The notes beneath the pieces are model-generated. The model was not told where the DNA came from. It did no database searches and saw only the letters and a program-made list of their open reading frames with translations. A program made the translations under genes and the position numbers. Positions 41,129-50,526 of a stretch of 64,000 bases of DNA are shown piece by piece. Each line of letters opens with the position of its first letter. Positions within the stretch are counted from its first letter, which is position 1. Source of the stretch: Candidatus Schekmanbacteria bacterium (lineage in GTDB: Bacteria > Schekmanbacteria > GWA2-38-11 > J061); NCBI GenBank assembly GCA_016219965.1, contig JACRJM010000015.1, forward strand, positions 343,857 to 407,856, written 5' to 3'.

Positions 41129-43557
41129 AGCCTGTTACCTCCATTAAGTTCCTGGTTTTGGGTGAGAGTAACCTGCTTGCCATTTTGATTTAAAGGAAGA
41201 TTAATCTCAAATATTATCCCCTCTCCAACCTTGTTTGTAATATCTATGTTTCCTCTGTGGTTTTCTACTATTTTCTTTGTAATTGCCAACCCTAATCCTA
41301 TGCCGTAGTTTTTTGTTGTGAAAAAGGGACTGAAGATGTTGTCAAGCACCTGTGGCGGAATACCACCTCCTGTATCTGATATTTCAATTACGACAATATC
41401 TTCTTCAGGGGTAAAATGGGTTTTTATAGTGATTGCCCCATTTCTGTTTATTGCCTGAGCCGAGTTGGATAATACATTTATTATAGCTTGTTTCATTTGC
41501 AGAATATCAAACCTGAATGGCGGTATATCCTGGTCAAATTCAGTTATAATATCAATATGCTTTTCCTTAAACTCGGAACTGAACATTATTATTATGTCCT
41601 GCAGAAGGTCATTTATGTTGTTCTCCGTCATTTCAAGGGAAGATTCCCTGGAAAAGTTAAGTATGTCCTTCAGGATTTTTTCCAGCCTCTGAACTTCTTT
41701 TATGATTATATCAAGGTACGCAGATTCATCACCGGCACCGCTCATTATTGACTTAAGTCTCCTTGCAAAACCGCCAATCGAGACGAGAGGGTTCCGAATC
41801 TCATGAGCTACGGTTGCCGCCATTTCACCCAATGCAGCGAGTTTCTCAGATTCTATCAGTCGTTGCTGCATTTTTTTTAGTTCTTCATTTGTTTCTTCAA
41901 GGTAAGAATATAACCTTGTAGTTTCTATAGCGAGTCCTGCCTGATTTGCGAAGACACTCAGAAATCTTATTTCATCTTCAGTAATGGGTTTTCTATTGAA
42001 TATGTTGTCGACAAGCAGGATTCCTATAACTTTATCCCTGGCAAGCAGCGGGACAGAGGCAAAGTTATCTGTCTGCATTTTTTCGAGAATTTCCTTATTC
42101 ACAGTGCTGTCTCCAACTAATTCTGCAATATTAAAAGGTCTCTTCTCTTTCACTGTGCGTGCAAGAATACAGTTCGACTTTGATATATCGATCCTGATAG
42201 ACCTTGCAATCCTGTTTACCTGTGATTGGGTGAGATTTGCCAGGTAATCTGCAGATGTCAGGGCTTCCTGCAGGGTAAAGTGTCTGGCAACCATTGAATT
42301 CCAAATCCTTCCTGCATCCTGCGCGCTGTCAGGTCCTACGCCCAGCATTCCCTGAAGGACATTTGTTCTTTCATTTAACATAAGAATGAAAGCCCTGTTG
42401 AATCCAAGTCCGTCCTGTATGGTTACTGCTGTCAGGACCATATAAAGCCGTCTTGTCAGGTTTGTTGTAAGGCGCATTGCATTCGATATTTCATGGAGTA
42501 TTGTAAGTTCCCTCAGTTTCTTCTGATTGTCTTCAGCAAGCTTTTGCATATTGTGATAGGTATTCGTTTTTTCTACAGCAACAGCAGCCTGGCTTGCAAG
42601 GGTTGAAAGGAGTCTCATATCATTTTCAGTGAAATTTGAAAACTTTCCTTTAAAGACAGGGTATTTGTCAACGAGTCCAAGAGTCCCTATAACCTTGTCT
42701 TCAGCTTTAAGAGGAACACATAATACCGAAGTTATTGGTATGTCGCGCAACGGAGTTGGTATGTTGGCATTCCTGATATCGTTTATAAGTAGAGGAGTAC
42801 CGCTTTCCACAACTCTGCCGGTTATGAATTCACCTGTTTTGACAGATGGGAAGCGCTTAACTACTTCATCTGCACCATAGTTTGCTTTTACTTCAAGAAT
42901 ATTATTCTGTGTATTAAGGATACGAAGCACGGAACCCTTAGACGGGATTAATTCAACGGATGTTTTCACGACTAAATCAAGCAGGTTTTGCAGGGATGTT
43001 TCTGAGTTGAGAACAGTCCCTATTTCATTAAGACTCTGAAGTTTAAGGAGGTTGTGTTTAGCGTTACGGATAATATCAGCTGTAGTTATTTTGTTTGCAA
43101 TATAGGTTGAAGCAGTATCCAGATCTTTTAGAAAGGAATCATCCTTTTCTAAGGCAGTATTGCATCCCATGAGAATCATAACACTGCGTTTCTCTTCTAT
43201 TTTTTGAGTCTTAAGTATCAGTGTTTTGATTCTTTTTAGTTCGTCTGGTATGTAAGTGAAAAAGTTTTCAAGTTCTTCCGGGTTGTTTATAATTGAAAAA
43301 GTCCCAGCTAAAGCTAATGGTTTATCTTCTGATATTCTGCAGGATAGATAAACTTCATTGTCTTCCTTTATTTCAGCACAATCACTGGCTTTCAGAATAA
43401 GACGTTCACCTAAATCATCAGCAAGAAAAACCGTATTGATAGGGAGTTGAAAGTATTTTTTCAGAGTAATGATTGACCTATGCAGAGTTGTGTCAAAATC
43501 AGGCACTGCATTGGTTATATCAAGTATATCTTTATAAAACTCTATCCAGTCGATCAT
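41125..43557 (-). CDS. Soluble multi-GAF histidine kinase
   Basis: An 810-residue sensor kinase without membrane helices. Two clear GAF domains (about 180-335, 360-555) follow a diverged N-terminal GAF-like region (about 15-150); then comes a DHp domain with the phospho-accepting H585 in VAHEIRNPLVSIGG, and a HATPase domain (about 690-805) with N box NVLSNSAQAI, EISDTGGGIPP, and GIGLGLAITKKIVE. All catalytic boxes are intact. It should sense cytoplasmic signals and phosphorylate the receiver overlapping its 3' end. Its start overlaps galT by four bases. Confidence 0.93.
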   Translation of the reverse strand: MIDWIEFYKDILDITNAVPDFDTTLHRSIITLKKYFQLPINTVFLADDLGERLILKASDCAEIKEDNEVYLSCRISEDKPLALAGTFSIINNPEELENFFTYIPDELKRIKTLILKTQKIEEKRSVMILMGCNTALEKDDSFLKDLDTASTYIANKITTADIIRNAKHNLLKLQSLNEIGTVLNSETSLQNLLDLVVKTSVELIPSKGSVLRILNTQNNILEVKANYGADEVVKRFPSVKTGEFITGRVVESGTPLLINDIRNANIPTPLRDIPITSVLCVPLKAEDKVIGTLGLVDKYPVFKGKFSNFTENDMRLLSTLASQAAVAVEKTNTYHNMQKLAEDNQKKLRELTILHEISNAMRLTTNLTRRLYMVLTAVTIQDGLGFNRAFILMLNERTNVLQGMLGVGPDSAQDAGRIWNSMVARHFTLQEALTSADYLANLTQSQVNRIARSIRIDISKSNCILARTVKEKRPFNIAELVGDSTVNKEILEKMQTDNFASVPLLARDKVIGILLVDNIFNRKPITEDEIRFLSVFANQAGLAIETTRLYSYLEETNEELKKMQQRLIESEKLAALGEMAATVAHEIRNPLVSIGGFARRLKSIMSGAGDESAYLDIIIKEVQRLEKILKDILNFSRESSLEMTENNINDLLQDIIIMFSSEFKEKHIDIITEFDQDIPPFRFDILQMKQAIINVLSNSAQAINRNGAITIKTHFTPEEDIVVIEISDTGGGIPPQVLDNIFSPFFTTKNYGIGLGLAITKKIVENHRGNIDITNKVGEGIIFEINLPLNQNGKQVTLTQNQELNGGNRL

Positions 43558-44594
43558 TGTATGTCAATTAAATCAGCCTGTTCATATCTTGGTGTTTCCA
43601 GAATGCATTCTCTTAGAAAAGTTGCTGCTACTTCAGGAAGCACAGGGTTGATGTAGAATCCTGTGCCCCATTCGAATCCGGCGACTTTTGTGAGCTTGGG
43701 CATAATTTCTATGTGCCAGTGAAAAGATTCGCTTTCGCTGTCACCGAACGGCGAAGTATGCATTACAAAATTGTAAGAAGGATTTTTAAGAGTGATATCA
43801 AGTCTCATAAGTGCATGTTTCAATATTTCGGCCAGATCTGAAAGCTCTGTGTCGGTAATGCTCTCAAACGCAGCCATATGCCTTTTAGGAACAATGCATA
43901 ATTCAAAAGGGAATCTTGGTGCAAATGGGACCATTGTCAGGAATGAGTCATTTTCCTCTATCATCCTGATACCTCTTTCCATTTCCTGCCTCGCGATATC
44001 GCAGAAAATACACCTTTCCTTGTAATCAAAATATTTCTGTGCTCCAAATTGTTCCTCGCGTACCAGCTTTGGAATAATGGGGAGAGCGATAAGCTGTGTG
44101 TGCGGATGTTCAAGTGATGCACCTGCAGATTCTCCATGGTTTTTAAAGATCATTGCATATTTAAATCTTTTGTCTTTTTTGAGATGCAGGACTCTTTCCC
44201 TGTAACATGAAACTAAGAGCCTTACTTTGTTGATAGGCAGGGTCGCAATACTAAGCTCATGATTTGGAGTCTCAATTATAACTTCGTGCGTTCCTATTCC
44301 GGCAATTTTGTCATATATGCCGTCTCCGGTTCTTATCAGCTTTCCCTCATCTAACAAAGCAGGAAACTTATTGTTTACTACCCTTGTGTGCCAGCCGGCA
44401 GTATTAGGCTTTGTTCCTTTTTCCCTGTATGCCATTATTTCAGGCGGTGTTTTATCCTCGTTACCGGAACAAAAAGGACAAAATCCTCCTTTTTTTGTAT
44501 CCGCCGCCAAAGCAAAATCTGTAGGTCTTTTGCTTCGTTCCGTTGCTATTATTACCCATCTTCCAATGATTGGATCTTTTCTTAATTCAGGCAT
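43554..44594 (-). CDS. galT: Galactose-1-phosphate uridylyltransferase
   Basis: A 346-residue HIT-superfamily enzyme of the Leloir pathway that swaps UMP between UDP-glucose and galactose-1-phosphate. The catalytic HPHTQ (163-167, nucleophile His165), the zinc CPFC (39-42), and the FHWHIEIMP stretch are present. It is coupled upstream to the phosphatase (8-bp overlap) and downstream to the GAF kinase (4-bp overlap). No galK or galE is adjacent, so a role in nucleotide-sugar or glycogen-type metabolism rather than galactose catabolism is possible. Confidence 0.93.
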   Translation of the reverse strand: MPELRKDPIIGRWVIIATERSKRPTDFALAADTKKGGFCPFCSGNEDKTPPEIMAYREKGTKPNTAGWHTRVVNNKFPALLDEGKLIRTGDGIYDKIAGIGTHEVIIETPNHELSIATLPINKVRLLVSCYRERVLHLKKDKRFKYAMIFKNHGESAGASLEHPHTQLIALPIIPKLVREEQFGAQKYFDYKERCIFCDIARQEMERGIRMIEENDSFLTMVPFAPRFPFELCIVPKRHMAAFESITDTELSDLAEILKHALMRLDITLKNPSYNFVMHTSPFGDSESESFHWHIEIMPKLTKVAGFEWGTGFYINPVLPEVAATFLRECILETPRYEQADLIDIQ

Positions 44595-45246
44595 TGCTTT
44601 CTCCCTTTGAGAATCCTGCTCCCAGTTTCAATCCTCTGAGGTCGTCGGTTAAATGTGTTGTATCGTTAATTTTCATTACTCGTGCACTGTTTCCATTAAA
44701 AAATATTTCACATAAAGAACTATTCTCAGTTTTAAACCTCCAAAGACTGTTCATGTCCTGTCCAAGTACATAACAGAGAATAGTGTTTATAACTCCAGCA
44801 TGCGTTACTAATGCGACTGTATTGTCACTCATTTGAAGTATTTTATCAAGCCATTCTATTATTCTGTTACGGAAATTTATTATTTTTTCTCCTCCCGGTA
44901 TTTTAACGTTTGCAGGACATTGGACAAACATCTTGAAAAGCTCAGGATCCTGAGACATAAAAGTCTGAAACGATATTCCCTCCCATTCACCCATATTTAT
45001 TTCCATAATATTATTATCTGTCACTATTTCCTTTCCGGAAGCTGTTGAGACTATCTCAGCCGTTTCTATAGTCCGTTTCAGAGGACTTGAATATAGTTTG
45101 TCGATTTTTAAATCCATAATCTTAGACGACAAACGTCTTACCTGTTCCCTGCCGCGTTCAGTAAGGTTTGAATCGAGCTGACCCTGAATCCGTCTCTCAA
45201 GATTTAAAACTGATTCACCATGTCTTATGAGAAATAATGTTTTCAA
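44587..45246 (-). CDS. Histidine phosphatase family protein (phosphoglycerate-mutase-like)
   Basis: A 219-residue cytoplasmic phosphatase. The phospho-accepting His is in LIRHGESVLN (about residue 9); YSSPLKRTIETAEIV carries the second Arg, and INMGEWEGISF and VTHAGVINTILC supply the remaining catalytic residues. It could be a broad-specificity phosphatase, a cofactor-dependent phosphoglycerate mutase or a CobC-like phosphatase; length and motifs fit the first best. First gene of the overlapping chain through galT and the GAF kinase. Confidence 0.88.
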   Translation of the reverse strand: MKTLFLIRHGESVLNLERRIQGQLDSNLTERGREQVRRLSSKIMDLKIDKLYSSPLKRTIETAEIVSTASGKEIVTDNNIMEINMGEWEGISFQTFMSQDPELFKMFVQCPANVKIPGGEKIINFRNRIIEWLDKILQMSDNTVALVTHAGVINTILCYVLGQDMNSLWRFKTENSSLCEIFFNGNSARVMKINDTTHLTDDLRGLKLGAGFSKGESNA

Positions 45247-45324
45247 TATATGCGAACCTTCCTTGCAAGTATTTTTTAATTACAAAAAGAATAATATCAT
45301 TTATCGTCAAAAATGTAAAAACAT

Positions 45325-45389
45325 GCGGCGTAAGATTGATATATTCCAATCTCTGTGTTAGGAGAGCCGCAACAAAGGGGTGCCCTAAA
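45325..45389 (+). promoter_or_regulatory. Possible structured leader of the AIR-synthase-like gene
   Basis: Outer pairing GCGGC (45325-45329) with GCCGC (45366-45370) encloses a 6-bp hairpin AGATTG / CAATCT (45333-45338 and 45347-45352). The outer stem ends just before the AAGGGG ribosome site. It matches no riboswitch class that I recognise. Confidence 0.3.
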
Positions 45390-46352
45390 ATGCTCAAGGA
45401 AATAATTGAAGACCTCAGGCAATTCGACGGAATCAGGCGGAAAAAGGACATTAAGATTGTCAGTGAGGTATTAAAAGGTGCGTTCTGGCCTGATGATGTT
45501 GTAATTGGATTAGGCGATGATGCAGGGGTGATAAAATCGAAGTCAGACGATGAATATCTTCTCCTTGCATGCGACGGGATTCATCCTTACCTTGTTAAAA
45601 ATGAGCCCTATGCAGCGGGTAAAGCTTCGGTAATGGTGAACGTGAGCGACATATACGCAATGGGCGGAACCCCGATTGCCGCTGTGAACGTAATCTCATA
45701 CAGGTCAGAAGATGTTTTGAGAAAAATAATTGAGGGAATGAAGAATGCGTCCCTTAAGTTTAGGGTTCCTATGATAGGAGGACATATTCATCCAGGGGCT
45801 GATGAGGATGCGGTATCAGTTGCCATACTGGGACGTGCGACAAAGTTTATAACAAGCTTTGGCGCAAATCCCGGTGATGATATTATCCTTGCAGTTGACC
45901 TTAATGGAAAACAGGGATGCAAGTCCGTTAGCAGCTGGGATTCTAATTCCGGCAAGGAGTCAGCGGTTGTGCTAAGTCAACTGGGTGTTATGAACCAGCT
46001 TGCTGAAAAAGGGATAGTTACCGCGGCTAAGGACGTGAGTATGGGCGGAATTGCAGGAACTATAGCAATGCTTTTAGAATCTTCTAAAAAAGGGGGGATT
46101 ATATACCTTGATAGAATACCTGCTCCCCAGGATATGGAGTTCAATAAGTGGATAAAAAGTTTTTTAAGCTACGGTTTCATAATTTCCTGTTTACCATCTA
46201 ACAGCGATAGAGTTATATCGATGTTCAATACAGTTGGAATTACAGCAACGACAATTGGAAACATAGATGACTCAAAACAGTTTGTTCTTAACTGGCATGG
46301 AGAAAAAGAACTACTTTTTGATTTTAATAAGGATTATATTGCCTGCCCATGA
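45390..46352 (+). CDS. AIR-synthase-like (PurM/ThiL superfamily) protein
   Basis: A 320-residue protein of the AIR synthase/selenophosphate synthetase/ThiL fold, which uses ATP. N-terminal domain VIGLGDDAGVIK (metal/ATP Asp), MVNVSDIYAMGGTPIAAVNV and VPMIGGHIHPGADEDAVSVAILG; C-terminal domain with KDVSMGGIAGTIAMLLE. It resembles the uncharacterised sll0787-type subfamily more than PurM, ThiL or HypE. Start set at ATG 45390 with AAGGGG nine bases upstream; 51 codons of open frame before it are not family-like. Overlaps the DedA gene by four bases. Confidence 0.75.
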   Translation: MLKEIIEDLRQFDGIRRKKDIKIVSEVLKGAFWPDDVVIGLGDDAGVIKSKSDDEYLLLACDGIHPYLVKNEPYAAGKASVMVNVSDIYAMGGTPIAAVNVISYRSEDVLRKIIEGMKNASLKFRVPMIGGHIHPGADEDAVSVAILGRATKFITSFGANPGDDIILAVDLNGKQGCKSVSSWDSNSGKESAVVLSQLGVMNQLAEKGIVTAAKDVSMGGIAGTIAMLLESSKKGGIIYLDRIPAPQDMEFNKWIKSFLSYGFIISCLPSNSDRVISMFNTVGITATTIGNIDDSKQFVLNWHGEKELLFDFNKDYIACP

Positions 46353-46969
46353 CAGATAAATTAATTGCCTTTCTTCTTTCCAATGAGAATGTGCTTGGCT
46401 ACAGCGTACTTTTAGCGAGCTCGGTAATAGAGTATGTTTTTCCTCCATTTCCAGGTGACACTGTAACACTTTTTGGGGCCTTTCTTATTGCAACAAGGGG
46501 ATGGAACTTTACTGCAGTCCTTGCAAGCGTTACACTTGGAAGCATAACCGGTTCATGTATAGATTATTATCTTGGCAGGAAGATTGGCGGCGCTTTTGTT
46601 AAGGATAACGGCAAGACAATAGCAGCCGGTAGCTACGGGGTTTTGACAGTCGAGCGCTATAATTATGTGAAAGAAAAGTTCGACAAATACGGCGCTCTTA
46701 TCATTGTGATGAACAGGTTCATGCCCGGTGTCAGGGCCTTTTTCTTCATTGTCGCAGGCATTACGGGAATGAGCATCTGGAGCGTCCAGGCATATAACCT
46801 AATAAGCGTAATCCTCTGGAATGTTCTTATAATATGGGCAGGGATGCTGATTGGTAATAATTGGGAAAGACTTTTAAGTCTATCTCAAGCCTATTCTACC
46901 ATTCTTGGTATTTTGGTAGTCATTTTCATTGTTGTTTTTGTAGTGAAATACTTCCGTAAAAAAAATTGA
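46349..46969 (+). CDS. DedA/VTT-family membrane protein
   Basis: A 206-residue inner-membrane protein with the VTT (DedA) core: an N-terminal VIEYVFPPFPGDTVTLFGAFL, the re-entrant GSITGSCIDYYLGRKIG and the FMPGVRAFFFIVAG motif with its conserved Arg. DedA proteins support membrane lipid (undecaprenyl-phosphate or phospholipid) translocation. ATGA overlap with the AIR-synthase-like gene. The gap to argD (46970-47136) contains a promoter. Confidence 0.88.
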   Translation: MTDKLIAFLLSNENVLGYSVLLASSVIEYVFPPFPGDTVTLFGAFLIATRGWNFTAVLASVTLGSITGSCIDYYLGRKIGGAFVKDNGKTIAAGSYGVLTVERYNYVKEKFDKYGALIIVMNRFMPGVRAFFFIVAGITGMSIWSVQAYNLISVILWNVLIIWAGMLIGNNWERLLSLSQAYSTILGILVVIFIVVFVVKYFRKKN

Positions 46970-47054
46970 ATAACTGATAATCCCTTACACCTAATTTGTT
47001 TAGCCTGTTTATTTAATAAAATAGTTTTTAAAAAAGTTAGATTTTAACAGAGAT

Positions 47055-47083
47055 TTTACATAATTGAGATTTCTCTTGATAAT
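47055..47083 (+). promoter_or_regulatory. Putative sigma70-type promoter of the arg-lys-dap operon
   Basis: TTTACA (47055-47060), 17-base spacer, GATAAT (47078-47083); predicted start near 47090. This places the in-frame GTG at 47086 outside the message and supports ATG 47137 as the argD start. No ARG-box operator is clear. Confidence 0.55.
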
Positions 47084-47136
47084 AGGTGAATTCTGATATA
47101 AAAATTTGCCTTTACCTCAAAAAAAATGGCGTAAAA

Positions 47137-48324
47137 ATGAACAAAGAAAATATAAAAGATGATGTATCTAAATATCTCATGAATACATACAAGAGATATC
47201 CTTTATGTTTTACTCACGGCGATGGGGTATATCTTTATGATTTATCCGGGAAAAAATATCTTGATTGTATAAGCGGCATAGGGGTTAATGCTCTGGGTTA
47301 CGGGAATAGACAGATTACAGAAAGGATGAAAACCTGGGGGAATAAACCTCTCCACACTTCGAACCTTTTCTGTATAGAAAGCCAGGTTGAATTGGCAAGA
47401 ATACTGATTGAAGAAAGTTTCCCGGGGAAGGTGTTTTTTGCAAACAGCGGAGCTGAGGCAAATGAAGCTGCAATAAAACTTGCACGAAAGTATTCTCTCC
47501 AAAAATATGGGAGTGAAAACAGGTATGAGATAATAACAATGAAAAATTCTTTCCACGGAAGGACATTTGCCACCATGTCAGCAACAGGACAGGATAAAAT
47601 AAAGGCAGGTTATTCTCCGCTTCTTCCGGGTTTCAGGCATGTAGACTTCAATGACGGAGAGGGTCTTCTATCTGCAATTGATAAAAACACCTGCGCCGTT
47701 ATGGTTGAGCCTGTTCAGGGCGAGGGCGGGGTGGTAGTTGCAAACAATGATTACCTCAAAGAACTAAGGCAGATATGCAATGAATGGGGTATCCTTCTTA
47801 TTTATGATGAAGTCCAGACAGGTATAGGCCGGACCGGAAAAATGTTTGCCTATTCGCATTTCGATATTGAGCCTGATATTATTGCACTCGCAAAGGGGCT
47901 TGGCGGAGGGTTGCCTCTTGGTGCCATTGTTGCAAAGGATGATGTGGCTGCCGCGTTTTCACCGGGTGATCATGCAAGCACTTTCGGTGGAAACCCGCTT
48001 TCATGTGCTCTGGGTGTTGAAGTTTTAAATCAGTTGAGAGGTGGCATCCTTGAAAACTGCAAGACAATGGGTGTCTATTTCAAGGAAAAACTCAATGGGC
48101 TTATGAGCAAGCACAAAGGGATAAAACAAGTAAGAGGTCTTGGCCTTATGCTTGGTGTTGAATTTCAGGATGAGGCGACGGAGATAGTAAATAAATGTTT
48201 AAATGACGGACTTCTGGTAAACTGCACCAAGGGGAATGTAATAAGATTTCTGCCTCCTCTTATTATTAAAGAAGAAGAAATAGAAGAAGCCATGATTATA
48301 TTTGAGAATCATATATTCTCTTAA
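47137..48324 (+). CDS. argD: Acetylornithine aminotransferase
   Basis: A 395-residue PLP aminotransferase (class III) that converts N-acetylglutamate semialdehyde to acetylornithine in arginine synthesis; members may also serve in lysine synthesis. Visible are the N-terminal LYDLSGKKYLDCISGIGVNA, PLP-phosphate site NSGAEANEAAIKLAR, catalytic motif LIYDEVQTGIGRTG and the PLP-Lys in ALAKGLGGGLPLGA. Length matches the family when started at ATG 47137. It has no clear ribosome site and is preceded by a two-codon ORF (see findings). First gene of a long amino-acid operon. Confidence 0.93.
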   Translation: MNKENIKDDVSKYLMNTYKRYPLCFTHGDGVYLYDLSGKKYLDCISGIGVNALGYGNRQITERMKTWGNKPLHTSNLFCIESQVELARILIEESFPGKVFFANSGAEANEAAIKLARKYSLQKYGSENRYEIITMKNSFHGRTFATMSATGQDKIKAGYSPLLPGFRHVDFNDGEGLLSAIDKNTCAVMVEPVQGEGGVVVANNDYLKELRQICNEWGILLIYDEVQTGIGRTGKMFAYSHFDIEPDIIALAKGLGGGLPLGAIVAKDDVAAAFSPGDHASTFGGNPLSCALGVEVLNQLRGGILENCKTMGVYFKEKLNGLMSKHKGIKQVRGLGLMLGVEFQDEATEIVNKCLNDGLLVNCTKGNVIRFLPPLIIKEEEIEEAMIIFENHIFS

Positions 48325-48354
48325 TGGATATTAATCTTGTGGATGATTGTGTGA

Positions 48355-49293
48355 ATGAAAATGGGAAAACGTGATTTACTTACCATAGCTAATCTTACAG
48401 CGGATGAGGTAAGACACCTGCTTGACAGGGCAAAGCTTCTTAAGCAATGGAGGCTGCAGGGGATAGCCCACAAGCCGCTTGATGGTAAAACATTAGGGAT
48501 GATATTCCATAAGCCATCAACGAGGACAAGAGTGACTTTTGAAGTAGGCATGTATCAGCTTGGAGGTCTTGCACTTTTTTTAAGCGAAAAAGAAATACAG
48601 CTCGGCCGCGGTGAAACTGTTGCAGACACATCGCAGGTTTTATCCCGTTACCTTGACAGTGTTGTCATAAGGACTTACAAACAGTCCGACCTTGAGGAGT
48701 TTGCATCTAAGGCGACAATCCCGGTAATTAACGGACTTTCGGATTCCTTCCATCCATGCCAGGTCCTCTCAGACATGATGACCATCGAAGAATATTTTAG
48801 CGGTCTCGACGGGATAAAAATGACTTACGTCGGTGATTTCAACAATGTTACTAATTCGCTTATTCTCGGAGCGCTCATGATGGGGATATCACTTACGGTA
48901 GCGTGTCCGGAAGGATATGTCGTGTCTGACGAGCTAAAAGAGAAACTGGCTTTGGTTGAAAAGAATGCCAAAGGGACATACAAGGTAATGACAGACCCAT
49001 TCGAAGCTGTTAAGGGAGCGGATATAATATATACCGATGTCTGGGTAAGCATGGGGCAGGAGGATCAACATGATGAGAAACTGAAATATTTTGCTCCATA
49101 CCAGGTTAACAGCAAGCTTGTTGCGAGTGCCCCTGAAGGAGTAAAGATAATGCATTGTTTGCCAGCTCACAGGGATGAAGAGATAACTTCTGATGTCCTT
49201 GACAGCGCAAATTCCATAATATTTGACCAGGCTGAGAATCGTCTGCATCTGCAAAAAGCAGTGCTTGAATTCCTGATGGCAGAGACATTTTAA
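48355..49293 (+). CDS. argF: Ornithine carbamoyltransferase
   Basis: A 312-residue cytoplasmic enzyme that makes citrulline from ornithine and carbamoyl phosphate. Signature residues: carbamoyl-phosphate site HKPSTRTRVTFE, FHPCQVLSD, the ornithine-site Asp/Ser-Met in TDVWVSMGQE, and MHCLPAHRDEE. Length typical. It lies 30 bp after argD and 25 bp before argG. Confidence 0.96.
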   Translation: MKMGKRDLLTIANLTADEVRHLLDRAKLLKQWRLQGIAHKPLDGKTLGMIFHKPSTRTRVTFEVGMYQLGGLALFLSEKEIQLGRGETVADTSQVLSRYLDSVVIRTYKQSDLEEFASKATIPVINGLSDSFHPCQVLSDMMTIEEYFSGLDGIKMTYVGDFNNVTNSLILGALMMGISLTVACPEGYVVSDELKEKLALVEKNAKGTYKVMTDPFEAVKGADIIYTDVWVSMGQEDQHDEKLKYFAPYQVNSKLVASAPEGVKIMHCLPAHRDEEITSDVLDSANSIIFDQAENRLHLQKAVLEFLMAETF

Positions 49294-49318
49294 TAATCAG
49301 ATTTAAGGAGATATCAAG

Positions 49319-50524
49319 ATGGGAAAGAAGATAGTCCTTGCTTATTCCGGTGGTCTCGACACATCCGTAATTTTAAGGTGGCTTAAAGAAAATTACATGT
49401 GCGATGTTATAGCGTTCATAGCCGATCTAGGACAAGGGGAGGAGCTTGAAGAAGCAAGGGAGAAGGCAATAAAAACCGGTGCAAGCAAAGTTTATGTTGA
49501 AGATCTAAAAGAAGAGTTCGTAAAGGATTTCGTTTTCCCCATGCTTAGAGGGAATGCAATATACGAGGGGAGCTATCTACTTGGTACATCAATTGCCCGT
49601 CCTCTTATTGCAAAGAAGCAAATAGAAATAGCTAAAAAAGAAAAAGCAGAATATGTTTCACATGGGGCTACAGGCAAAGGCAATGATCAGGTAAGATTTG
49701 AGCTTAGTTATTATGCCCTAAATCCGTCTATAAATGTTATCGCGCCGTGGCGTGAATGGGAGCTTGATTCGCGGGAAGCGCTGATAACATATGCAAAAAA
49801 ATGGAATATCCCTGTTCCTGTTACAGCGGCTAAACCTTATTCTTCAGACCGGAATATCCTTCACATAAGCTTTGAGGGAGGAATATTAGAAGACCCCTGG
49901 AATGAGCCTCCTTCAAACATGTTTGCTCTTTCTGTTTCGCCTGAAAAAGCGCCTGATAAACCCAAATATATTGAGATAACATTCGAAAAAGGAAATCCGG
50001 TAGCCATTGATGGTAAAAAAATGAAATCTCATGAGCTTTTAAAGGAGTTAAACAAGATAGGCGGTGAGAACGGCATAGGAAGGGTTGACCTTGTTGAAAA
50101 CAGGTGTGTAGGCATGAAATCCAGAGGTGTATATGAAACACCAGGAGGAACAATAATTTACGTTGCTCATCGAGCACTTGAATCAATAACGCTTGACCGT
50201 GAGGTAATGCATCTCAGAGATTCGCTGATACCGGATTATGCCAGGATGATATATTACGGATACTGGTTCAGTCCTGAACGCAGATTGATGCAGCAGATGA
50301 TAGATGAGTCGCAGCAGCATGTCTCTGGTGTTGTGAGGCTTAAGCTGTACAAGGGAAACTGTATTGTATGCGGCAGAAAATCCCCCAACTCCCTCTACAG
50401 AGAAGAGATTGTTACCTTTGAAAAGGGGAAGGGTTACAGACAAGCGGATGCAACGGGATTTATAAACCTTAATTCGCTCAGGCTTAAAATCAACTCAAAA
50501 GTGCAGGGAAAGAAAAAAGGCTGA
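49319..50524 (+). CDS. argG: Argininosuccinate synthase
   Basis: A 401-residue enzyme that joins citrulline and aspartate with ATP. The ATP-binding AYSGGLDTS lies at residues 8-16; further signature elements are [15 protein letters not shown] and the C-terminal LKLYKGNC. Strong ribosome site (AAGGAG) before ATG. Only two bases separate its stop from argH, so the last two arginine steps are tightly co-expressed. Confidence 0.97.
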   Translation: MGKKIVLAYSGGLDTSVILRWLKENYMCDVIAFIADLGQGEELEEAREKAIKTGASKVYVEDLKEEFVKDFVFPMLRGNAIYEGSYLLGTSIARPLIAKKQIEIAKKEKAEYVSHGATGKGNDQVRFELSYYALNPSINVIAPWREWELDSREALITYAKKWNIPVPVTAAKPYSSDRNILHISFEGGILEDPWNEPPSNMFALSVSPEKAPDKPKYIEITFEKGNPVAIDGKKMKSHELLKELNKIGGENGIGRVDLVENRCVGMKSRGVYETPGGTIIYVAHRALESITLDREVMHLRDSLIPDYARMIYYGYWFSPERRLMQQMIDESQQHVSGVVRLKLYKGNCIVCGRKSPNSLYREEIVTFEKGKGYRQADATGFINLNSLRLKINSKVQGKKKG

Positions 50525-50526
50525 AG

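Noticed and set aside
47086-47136. GTG at 47086 as the argD start
   Set aside because: It lies at or before the predicted transcription start, lacks a ribosome site and adds a non-family N-terminus.
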